The notes below the pieces were generated by a model that was not told the origin of the DNA, searched no databases, and saw only the letters and a program-made list of their open reading frames with translations. Positions 19,999 to 26,664 of a DNA stretch of 64,000 nt are shown here, piece after piece (the stretch's first letter is position 1; every line of letters starts with the position of its first letter). This stretch comes from Fen-178 sp963722575. Its GTDB lineage: Bacteria; Acidobacteriota; Terriglobia; Bryobacterales; Bryobacteraceae. Position numbers and translations under genes: made by a program. The stretch lies in NCBI GenBank assembly GCA_963722575.1, contig CAVRNR010000022.1, positions 1,240,001 through 1,304,000 on the forward strand, in the 5' to 3' direction.

Positions 19999-20457
19999 TT
20001 ACGCGATGTGTTCAGCCGTGGGGGAAGCCGTCTCGGTCTGTGCGGCCGCCGTTTCGGCGCCGTGGGCGACAGTGCCCTCCGGCGGATCGGCTGATGGTGA
20101 CTCAGCGCCCTCAGGTGCGGATGCGCTTGCAGTGGATGGGGTAGCGACAGCGGAATCGTAGGTTTCGGACCCGTATGAACCCTCGGGGGTGGATTCAGAC
20201 GACGAATAATCGTAGTTGTAGGTATCGTATGGATACTGGTTGGTGACTTGGTTGGCGACTTCCTTCAACGATTCCGTTTCCTGTTCCAGGCTTTTCATCT
20301 CCCGTTCGAACGTAGCCTTCAGTTCGCTCTGGGCGCGGCGAAACTCGGTCAGGGCTTTTCCCAAGCTGCGACCCAGTTCCGGCATCTTCTTGGGGCCGAA
20401 TAAGATCAGCGCCAGGAAGAAGATGAAGATCATCTCCTGCACACCTAGCGGGCCCAT
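19999..20457 (-). CDS. tatA: Twin-arginine translocase subunit TatA/TatB
   Basis: A 152-residue protein with an N-terminal membrane helix (MIFIFFLALILFG), the hinge FGPKKMPELGRSLG and an amphipathic helix (KALTEFRRAQSELKATFERE). It is longer than most TatA proteins: after about residue 75 there is a Tyr/Ser/Thr- and Ala/Pro/Glu-rich low-complexity tail. Residues alone do not separate TatA from TatB; the length favours TatB. The gene is 3 bp ahead of tatC in an operon. Confidence 0.93.
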   Translation of the reverse strand: MGPLGVQEMIFIFFLALILFGPKKMPELGRSLGKALTEFRRAQSELKATFEREMKSLEQETESLKEVANQVTNQYPYDTYNYDYSSSESTPEGSYGSETYDSAVATPSTASASAPEGAESPSADPPEGTVAHGAETAAAQTETASPTAEHIA

Positions 20458-20503
20458 CGTTGTGTTCCTCCCATTCAGGCTTTCGAAACCATGATAGCAC
20501 TCC

Positions 20504-20590
20504 GGTAGCGCCGGCGGTCTTGCCGCCGGTGTACTCCAGCCGGGAAAAAACCACCGGCGACAAGGGGGTGCCCGCTGGGCCCGGCGCTAC
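20504..20590 (+). repeat. Composite ~90-bp repeat (family D), copy 2
   Basis: It starts GGTAGCGCCGGCGG and ends CCCGGCGCTAC, containing the GGCGACAAGGGGGTGCCC block shared with copy 1 (18519-18607). It lies between the BMC gene stop and the tatA start. Confidence 0.85.
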
Positions 20591-20597
20591 GCCCCGC

Positions 20598-21209
20598 TCA
20601 CTTGGGCAGCAGCGACAGGACGCCCTGGCTGGGGCTGGGAATCACGTGCGCGGCGATCAGCCGGCCGAGGCCTTCCACTTTGGCCTTGCCGGCCTCCACC
20701 GCAGCCGTCACGGCCGCCACGTCCCCCTTGATCAGCACGGTGATGTAGCCGCCACCCAGCTTCTCGCGGGCCAGCACTTCCACGGCCGACGTCTTCAACG
20801 CGGTGTCGATGGCCTCAAATACGGCCGTGAAGCCCTGCGTCTCAATCAGACCCACGGCGAAGGGCGATTGGCCCTGGTCGTTCATAGTTTCCTCCGGATT
20901 CTGCACGGTTGGCTGCTCGATCAGCGGGCTGAAGTCGGGCTGCGCTTCATAGGCGGCTTGTGAAAGCGGCGACGGCCCCGGGATAATGTCCGTAATCACC
21001 GGGGCGCCCATGCGATGGGCGGTCTCCTCGGCTGCTTGCATGGCCATCTGAATATCGGCCAGGGGGCCATAGAACTTCAGGCACACGCCGGGGCTGTCGT
21101 TCAACTCCGTCTGGAGCACGCGGACGCCGGCGGTTTTTTCCATGGCGTCGACCACCACCATGGCGGGCGACCATCCACCGATCTCGACGAAGGCCAGCGC
21201 CCCGTTCAG
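20598..21209 (-). CDS. Bacterial microcompartment shell protein with two tandem BMC domains
   Basis: About 203 residues if translation starts at CTG 21209-21207; the first ATG is at 21161. Domain 1 (about 3-85) starts GALAFVEIGGWSPAMVVVDA; domain 2 (about 117-197) has AVGLIETQGFTAVFEAIDTA, then a KLGGGY pore-loop-like segment and ITVLIKGDVAAVTAAVEAG. Both match the Pfam BMC fold, so this is a BMC-T-type pseudohexamer building block. Starting at the ATG would delete the first strand of domain 1, hence my choice of the CTG, which overlaps the stop of the upstream aldolase gene as CTGA. A GCGGGG purine-rich block lies 6 bases before the CTG. No hexameric or pentameric shell genes occur in the window. 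Confidence 0.88.
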   Translation of the reverse strand: MNGALAFVEIGGWSPAMVVVDAMEKTAGVRVLQTELNDSPGVCLKFYGPLADIQMAMQAAEETAHRMGAPVITDIIPGPSPLSQAAYEAQPDFSPLIEQPTVQNPEETMNDQGQSPFAVGLIETQGFTAVFEAIDTALKTSAVEVLAREKLGGGYITVLIKGDVAAVTAAVEAGKAKVEGLGRLIAAHVIPSPSQGVLSLLPK

Positions 21210-22219
21210 ATGACACCCCGCTTCTCAAGTTCCCGCATCACTTCGAAAATCACTTGCTCCACCTTGTCCTGTTCCGGCTGCCGGACGCGCGGCGCACAGC
21301 CGGCCGCGGGGCGATCCACCAGCTCGAAATCGGCTAGAATGCACTGCAAGACGGAAGACAGCGCGGTGCGGTCGGCCTGCTGCGCGCCGGTCTGGGGCTG
21401 GCGCGAGCGGCCCATGCGGAAACCCCGCAGCTCGGCGGCCGCGCGAAAGCCGTCGGGGAATTCGAACGGGTAGAGCATCACGTCGAACAGTTCGAGGATG
21501 CGATACTGCCACTTCATCGCCTCCGCGTAATCGCCGGCGCGGCAGAGATCGTAGATGCGGCGGGTGACTTCCGGCACGGCATTGCCGCTGGCGTGGGTGC
21601 CGCCGTCGCAGCCGATCATCAGCATGGGAGCGAGCACGGCCTCCCATCCGGTCAGGAAGCAGAAATTGGGGCGCACGGGGCGGATGGTGGAGATCATCCG
21701 CATCATGAAGGCCAGGTCGCCGGAGGAATCCTTGATGCCCACCACGCGCGGGAATTCGGCCAGCCGCCGGATGGTCGGGACGTCGATGGGGCTGGCGAAC
21801 ATGGGGATGTTGTAGAGCGTGAGGTCGATGGGAGAATTGCGGGCGATCTCGGCGAAATAGGCGTACACCGATTCCGGAGTGAGTTTGTAATAAAACGGCG
21901 CAACGATGGCCACGGCCTGCGCGCCCATGCCGGCGTAAGCCTCGCAGGCGGCCAGAGTCTCGGCCACGTTGGCTTCGGCCGCCCCGGCCAGGATGGGAAC
22001 GCGGCCCCGGGTCTCATGGCAAACGATCTGCACGATGCGGCGGCGCTCTTCCTCGCTAAAACGCGTGAACTCGCCAGTGGAACCGTTGGGATACAGACCG
22101 TGGACGCCGTGATCGATCAGCCAGGAGATGAAACGACGCAGCTCGGGCTCGTTGATTTGGCCTCGCTCGTCCAGCGGAACCAGGGTCGGAGTGAAGATGC
22201 CTTGTAGCTTTGCGGACAT
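21206..22219 (-). CDS. DapA-family class I aldolase/lyase with probable microcompartment-targeting tail
   Basis: A 337-residue (beta/alpha)8-barrel of the dihydrodipicolinate synthase/N-acetylneuraminate lyase superfamily. GSTGE (46-50) binds the keto-acid carboxylate, Tyr136 (LYNIP) is the proton relay, and Lys163 in VGIKDSSGD forms the Schiff base. The family's core ends near residue 295; a linker rich in Pro/Arg/Gln (about 303-317) and an amphipathic helix (DKVEQVIFEVMRELEKRG, 318-335) follow, the form of a BMC encapsulation peptide. The coupled BMC gene downstream supports encapsulation. The real substrate, probably a 2-keto acid or keto-sugar acid, is unknown; lysine biosynthesis is unlikely. 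Confidence 0.88.
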   Translation of the reverse strand: MSAKLQGIFTPTLVPLDERGQINEPELRRFISWLIDHGVHGLYPNGSTGEFTRFSEEERRRIVQIVCHETRGRVPILAGAAEANVAETLAACEAYAGMGAQAVAIVAPFYYKLTPESVYAYFAEIARNSPIDLTLYNIPMFASPIDVPTIRRLAEFPRVVGIKDSSGDLAFMMRMISTIRPVRPNFCFLTGWEAVLAPMLMIGCDGGTHASGNAVPEVTRRIYDLCRAGDYAEAMKWQYRILELFDVMLYPFEFPDGFRAAAELRGFRMGRSRQPQTGAQQADRTALSSVLQCILADFELVDRPAAGCAPRVRQPEQDKVEQVIFEVMRELEKRGVI

Positions 22220-22658
22220 GAATACGCCTTTATAGGTTTAACATCTTTCGTTCCTGGGGCGCAAACCCGGCGCTTACGCGACCCCGGCGCCTGCACCTTG
22301 AACCCGCGGATTCCATTTCGACGCGGAGTCGCGGAGCCGCGGAGGAAGACGCGGAGAGAATGAGAGAATCGAGGTTTTCTCTTCCCCGGGTTCGAACGCA
22401 GAGGAAGCGGAGACACGCGGTGCTACCAGGAGATCAGTGTAATGATGTGCCATTCTCTTGAGGCCCGCCGCCGGACCGAGGCTGCGTCCCGAGTCCAATT
22501 CTCCGCTGGCTCCGCGTTCGAACCTCCGGTAGCGGCGTGCAGCTTCCAACCACGCGCCAGCCCTTTTTCTCGAAGTTTTTCTCCGCGTTTTTCTCAGCGT
22601 CTCAGCGGCTCCGCGTCGAAGGTTGCTTGCCGGTCTGAGGCACAACCTCTTTAAAGCG
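22220..22658. other. 439-bp gene-free region with 'cgcggag' repeats
   Basis: Between the aldolase start and the aspS stop, both edges carry repeats built on GCGGAG: left 22318-22360 (GGAGTCGCGGAGCCGCGGAG) and right about 22570-22622 in inverse orientation (CTCCGCG, CTCAGCGTCTCAGCGG). Such 'GCGGAGA' intergenic repeats are widespread in environmental genomes. No gene is visible. The promoter of the aldolase-BMC operon must lie here; I cannot place it. Confidence 0.6.
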
Positions 22659-24440
22659 TCACTTGGCGTGTCCGCGCAGGCTGATGCCCAACTCGCGCAA
22701 CTGGCGCTCCGGCACGGCCGAGGGGGCGTCGCACATCAGGTCCGTGCCGCGCGCCGTCTTGGGGAACGGGATCACGTCGCGAATGGAATTCTCGCCCGCC
22801 AGAATCATCACCAGGCGGTCCAGGCCCAGGGCGATCCCACCATGCGGCGGCGCGCCGTATTCCAGCGCGTCCAGCAAGAAGCCGAAACGGCGGTGGGCCT
22901 CTTCATCGTTCATGCCCAGCGCGGCAAACACCTTGGCCTGCACGTCGCGGCGGTGAATACGAATGGAGCCGGAGCCCATCTCCACGCCGTTCAGCACCAG
23001 GTCGTAGGACTTGGCGCGGCAGCGGGCGGGGTCCGCCGTCAGCTTTTCGAGGTCTTCATCGTGCACCGAGGTGAAGGGGTGATGCGCGGCGTTCCAGCGG
23101 TTGTCTTCCGCGTCCCACTCGAACATGGGGAAGTCCACTACCCACAGGAACTGAAAATTGGTGGGGTCGAGCAGCTTGTGGCGGTCGTTGAACTTCTGCC
23201 CGCAGTAGAGGCGCAACTGGCCGCACGCCTGGTAGACGGTCTCCTCGGGACGATGGCCCTTGGGCTCGCCGGCCCAGGCGGCCAGGAAGAGCAGATCGTT
23301 GTCGCCCGCGCCGCAGCGCTCGCGCACTTGGGCCATGGGGCCGGCGAAATCGCGTTCCAGGCGCTTGGAATCGTCGTAGACGCGCAAGCCGCGCTCCTGG
23401 CCGAAGGCCTTGAACTCGTCGCGCTCCTTGCGCGTGGGCGCGCCCGTTCCTGGAATGTGGATGGCCACCAGCGGCATTCCGGCATTCGCCAGCTCCGGCA
23501 ACAGGTCCTCCACCGGATGCATCGCGGGGATGCGCCGGTCGGGCTTGTCGCTGCCATAGTGGCGCATGGCCTGGGCGTAGGTCAGGCGCGGGAAGGGCGT
23601 CTCCACGCCGAACCCGGCCACGTCGCAGATGCGCTGGACCAGCGGCTCTATGACCTCGAAGATCCGCTCCTGTTGCGGGAAGGACATCTCGAGATCGATC
23701 TGGGTGAACTCCGCCTGGCGGTCGGCGCGGAAGTCCTCGTCGCGGAAGCAGCGCACAATCTGAAAGTACTTGTCGAACCCGCTCACCATGAGGAGCTGCT
23801 TGAAGATCTGCGGCGATTGCGGCAAGGCGTAGAAGGTGCCGGGCTGCACGCGGCAGGGGACCAGGTAATCGCGCGCGCCCTCCGGGGTGGAGCGCGTCAT
23901 GAACGGCGTCTCGATTTCGAGGAAGCCCTGCCCATACAGAAACTCGCGCACCGCGAAGGAAATCTTCGAACGCAGGATGATATTGCGCTGCATGCGCGGG
24001 CGGCGCAAATCCACGTAGCGGTATTTCAGGCGCACGTCTTCGCTGACGCCGGCTTCCTCTTCCACCGCGAACGGCGGAGTGCGCGATTCATTGAGGATCC
24101 AGATCTTCGACGCCACCACTTCGATTTCACCGGTGGCCATGTTGGGATTCACCGTCATGGGTGAGCGTTGCGTCACCGTGCCTTCCACGGCGATGACGTA
24201 TTCGTTGCGCACCTGTTCGGCGCGCTGGTGAACCGCCGGATCGATCTCTTCGTGGAAAACGGCCTGCGTCAGGCCCTCGCGGTCGCGCAGGTCTATGAAA
24301 ATGACGGCGCCGTGATCGCGCCGCCGATGGACCCATCCCATCAAGAGAACCGTTTGGCCCGCGTCGGCGGCGCGCAGCTCGCCGCAGCTATGAGTACGGC
24401 GAAGCTCGCCTAGAAAATCCAGTGCAACTGAGGTTTCCAT
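22659..24440 (-). CDS. aspS: Aspartyl-tRNA synthetase
   Basis: A 593-residue class II synthetase from ATG 24440 (METSVALDFL), 11 bp after the hisS stop. The N-terminal OB-fold anticodon domain (VLLMGWVHRRRDHGAVIFID), motif 2 (FRDEDFRADRQAEFTQIDLE), the bacterial insertion domain (about 285-425) and motif 3 (GGIALGLDRLVMILAG) are all present. It charges tRNA-Asp; whether it also charges tRNA-Asn cannot be read from the sequence. The open frame extends far upstream antisense-like through hisS, but this extension is not protein-like. Confidence 0.98.
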   Translation of the reverse strand: METSVALDFLGELRRTHSCGELRAADAGQTVLLMGWVHRRRDHGAVIFIDLRDREGLTQAVFHEEIDPAVHQRAEQVRNEYVIAVEGTVTQRSPMTVNPNMATGEIEVVASKIWILNESRTPPFAVEEEAGVSEDVRLKYRYVDLRRPRMQRNIILRSKISFAVREFLYGQGFLEIETPFMTRSTPEGARDYLVPCRVQPGTFYALPQSPQIFKQLLMVSGFDKYFQIVRCFRDEDFRADRQAEFTQIDLEMSFPQQERIFEVIEPLVQRICDVAGFGVETPFPRLTYAQAMRHYGSDKPDRRIPAMHPVEDLLPELANAGMPLVAIHIPGTGAPTRKERDEFKAFGQERGLRVYDDSKRLERDFAGPMAQVRERCGAGDNDLLFLAAWAGEPKGHRPEETVYQACGQLRLYCGQKFNDRHKLLDPTNFQFLWVVDFPMFEWDAEDNRWNAAHHPFTSVHDEDLEKLTADPARCRAKSYDLVLNGVEMGSGSIRIHRRDVQAKVFAALGMNDEEAHRRFGFLLDALEYGAPPHGGIALGLDRLVMILAGENSIRDVIPFPKTARGTDLMCDAPSAVPERQLRELGISLRGHAK

Positions 24441-24451
24441 ATCCGATATTA

Positions 24452-25714
24452 TCAATTCGAGGCCGCGGCCAGCTTGGCGGCGATTTCGTCGCGGGTCAGG
24501 TCTTCCTGCACGCCCGTGGACATGTTCTTGAGCGCGTAGCGGCCCGACGCCATTTCGTCTTCGCCCACGATCAGCGCGAACCGCGCTCCCAACTTGTTGG
24601 CCAGTTCCATGACGCGCTTCAGCTTGCCTTCGGCGAGCTCGACCGAGAGGCCGCTCGACCGGAAGCCGCGCGCCATCAAAACCGCGTGCCGCAGCGCCGG
24701 CTCGCCCAGCGACGCAATGAAAAGATCGAGCGGGGCGGGGCTTTGGCCACCCTCGACACTCATCACCAGGCGGTCTTCGCCAATCGAAAAACCGATGCCC
24801 GGCGAGTGCACCTTCGAACCCAGCGCCTCGGCCAGACCGTCGTAGCGTCCGCCGCCCAACACCGAATTCTGCGCGCCCAGCGATCCATGGACCACTTCGA
24901 ACGTGGTGCGCATGTAGTAATCCAAGCCCCGCACCAGCCGCGGACGCACCTGGTACGCCAGGCCGCGGTCGGCGAGCGATTGCTTCACCGCGTCGAAATG
25001 CGCGCGGCAGGCGTCGCAGAGGCAATCGACAATGCTCGGCAGCTTTTCGATGATGGGCTGGTCCGCTTCCACTTTGCAATCCAGCACGCGCAGCGGGTTG
25101 GTATCGGCGCGGCGCTGGCAATCGCCGCACATCCCCGGCGCCACCGATTTCAGCTCTTGCCGCAGCCGCTCGACGTATTGCGGGCGGCAATTGCGGTCGC
25201 CTACGGAATTAATCAGCAGCTCGAAACCGGCCAGGCCGGCCCGCTTCAGGATCTCGACCACCATCTCGATCACTTCGGCATCCACGTTAGCGGATTCCGA
25301 GCCGATGGCCTCCGCGCCGATCTGGTAGAACTGGCGGTAGCGGCCCTTCTGCGGCCGCTCGCGCCGGAACATGGGCCCCAGGTAGTAGAGCTTCTGCACG
25401 CCGGGACGCTGGTCGAGCCGGTGCTCGATGTAGGCGCGGATCACCGAAGCGGTGCACTCGGGCCGCAGCGTGAGGGAGTTGCCGTCGCGGTCCTCGAAGG
25501 TGTACATTTCCTTGGTGACGATGTCGGTTTCCTCGCCCACGCCGCGCGCGAACAACTGCGTCTCCTCGAAGATGGGCGTGCGGATTTCGTGGTAGTTGTA
25601 GGCGCGAAACACCGCGCGCGCGGCGGCTTCCACGCTGTTCCACGCCTCGGTGGCTGGAGGCAGTAAGTCCCTGGTTCCTTTGACGGCTTTAATCAAGGTA
25701 GTTGGAAAGCCCAT
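24452..25714 (-). CDS. hisS: Histidyl-tRNA synthetase
   Basis: A 420-residue class II synthetase. Start Met at 25714 (MGFPTTLIKAVKGTRDLLP) puts the family's N-terminal GTRDLLP near residue 14. Motif 2 is LRPECTASVIRAYIEHRL with RRERPQKGRYRQFYQ; the histidine-specific LVRGLDYYMRTTFEV and GGGRYDGL follow, and the anticodon-binding domain forms the C-terminal quarter. hisS-aspS is an operon arrangement found in many bacteria. A longer frame from 25792 reads through the hairpin at 25735-25754 and is rejected. Confidence 0.98.
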   Translation of the reverse strand: MGFPTTLIKAVKGTRDLLPPATEAWNSVEAAARAVFRAYNYHEIRTPIFEETQLFARGVGEETDIVTKEMYTFEDRDGNSLTLRPECTASVIRAYIEHRLDQRPGVQKLYYLGPMFRRERPQKGRYRQFYQIGAEAIGSESANVDAEVIEMVVEILKRAGLAGFELLINSVGDRNCRPQYVERLRQELKSVAPGMCGDCQRRADTNPLRVLDCKVEADQPIIEKLPSIVDCLCDACRAHFDAVKQSLADRGLAYQVRPRLVRGLDYYMRTTFEVVHGSLGAQNSVLGGGRYDGLAEALGSKVHSPGIGFSIGEDRLVMSVEGGQSPAPLDLFIASLGEPALRHAVLMARGFRSSGLSVELAEGKLKRVMELANKLGARFALIVGEDEMASGRYALKNMSTGVQEDLTRDEIAAKLAAASN

Positions 25715-25734
25715 GCTACCATGACCCGGCGTGG

Positions 25735-25754
25735 GACAGACGCTTTCGTCTGTC
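25735..25754 (-). repeat. Hairpin unit with CCCACG tail at a stop codon
   Basis: Perfect 8-bp arms (25735-25742, 25747-25754) with a 4-nt loop; on the minus strand the hairpin is followed by CCCACG. It begins at the TGA of the esterase gene. Geometry and tail match the hairpin family at 40207-40250, 45879-45920 and 45988-46029. Confidence 0.75.
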
Positions 25755-26607
25755 AATCCTTCTTGGGCAAAATACCGCTGTCCTCCATCCATTCCTGCAA
25801 ACGCAGGGGCCAGCTCGAAATCGGAAGCGGCCGGGGACGGATGCCAAAACCGTGGCCGCCGCGATTGTATATGTGAATCTCCACCGGCACTCCCACCTTT
25901 TTCAGCGCCTGGGCCAACACGAGAATCGCGTTCGAGGGCCCCGCATCGTCGTTGGCGCAGAGCATGAATGCCGGCGGCGTGTCTTTCGTCACCACGATGT
26001 TGGCCGGCTGCACGCCGGGATAAATCAACACCTGGAAATCCGGACGGGAGCTTTGATGGTCAATTGGATCGGAGGCCTCCGGCTTGCCCAGATCGAACTT
26101 GGTGGCGGCCAGCACGGCCACTTCACCGCCCGCCGAGAATCCGAGTATCCCCACCTTGGCCGGATTGACGTGCCACTCCGCCGAGCGGCTGCGGATCACA
26201 CGGATGGCGCGCTGCGCGTCCTGATCGGCGTCTTCCACCGTGTAATGCGAATTCTCCGCGCGGGCCAGCCGGTATTTCAGGACAAAGCCCGCCACCCCGA
26301 TACTGGCCAGCCACTTGCCGACGTCGTACCCTTCGTGGTCGATGGAGAGGAAGCGATGTCCTCCCCCAGGGGCGATCACGATGGCCACCCCGGTAGCCTT
26401 GTCCGTGGGCGGCAGGTACGCCGTGATGGTGGGATTGTGAATATTGGTGACGGTATGCTCGTGGGCGGCGTTTTCCGTGACCACTTCATGCTGGGTTTGG
26501 GCATCGGCGGCCAGACTGCCAGCCGGCCAAATGGGTATGACCTGCGGTTCCTGCGCCCACGCCAGCATCGAACATGCCGCCGAGGCGAGGATGATCGTGT
26601 ATCGCAT
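25753..26607 (-). CDS. Secreted alpha/beta-hydrolase (esterase, BD-FAE-like)
   Basis: A 284-residue protein with a signal peptide (IILASAACSMLAWAQ). The oxyanion-region motif is IVIAPGGGHRFLS, the nucleophile elbow GFSAGG (Ser), the acid Asp probably in LCANDDAGPS and the His in NRGGHGFGIRP. This family contains carbohydrate esterases, often mislabelled as xylanases, so removal of acetyl or feruloyl groups from plant polysaccharides is plausible in this pectin-degrading context. It is divergent from the M14 peptidase (57 bp apart) and ends at hairpin 25735-25754. Confidence 0.85.
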   Translation of the reverse strand: MRYTIILASAACSMLAWAQEPQVIPIWPAGSLAADAQTQHEVVTENAAHEHTVTNIHNPTITAYLPPTDKATGVAIVIAPGGGHRFLSIDHEGYDVGKWLASIGVAGFVLKYRLARAENSHYTVEDADQDAQRAIRVIRSRSAEWHVNPAKVGILGFSAGGEVAVLAATKFDLGKPEASDPIDHQSSRPDFQVLIYPGVQPANIVVTKDTPPAFMLCANDDAGPSNAILVLAQALKKVGVPVEIHIYNRGGHGFGIRPRPLPISSWPLRLQEWMEDSGILPKKD

Positions 26608-26664
26608 AATGCAAATGTTACTACTCGGCGCACCCCCGCGCGCAGCCGCGTTACACTCTGTCTT

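Noticed and set aside
21206..22219. Ordinary lysine-biosynthesis dihydrodipicolinate synthase (dapA)
   Set aside because: The extra C-terminal helix and coupling to a BMC gene argue for a different substrate; no other lysine gene is nearby.
22623..24164. 513-codon plus-strand frame opposite aspS
   Set aside because: Antisense shadow of aspS with His/Arg/Ala/Val-rich composition.
24441..25190. N-terminal extension of the aspS frame to 843 codons
   Set aside because: The extension lies over hisS in another frame and is not protein-like; AspRS starts normally at 24440.
25702..26664. N-terminal extension of the M14 peptidase frame
   Set aside because: It is antisense to the esterase gene; the signal peptide at ATG 26665 marks the true start.
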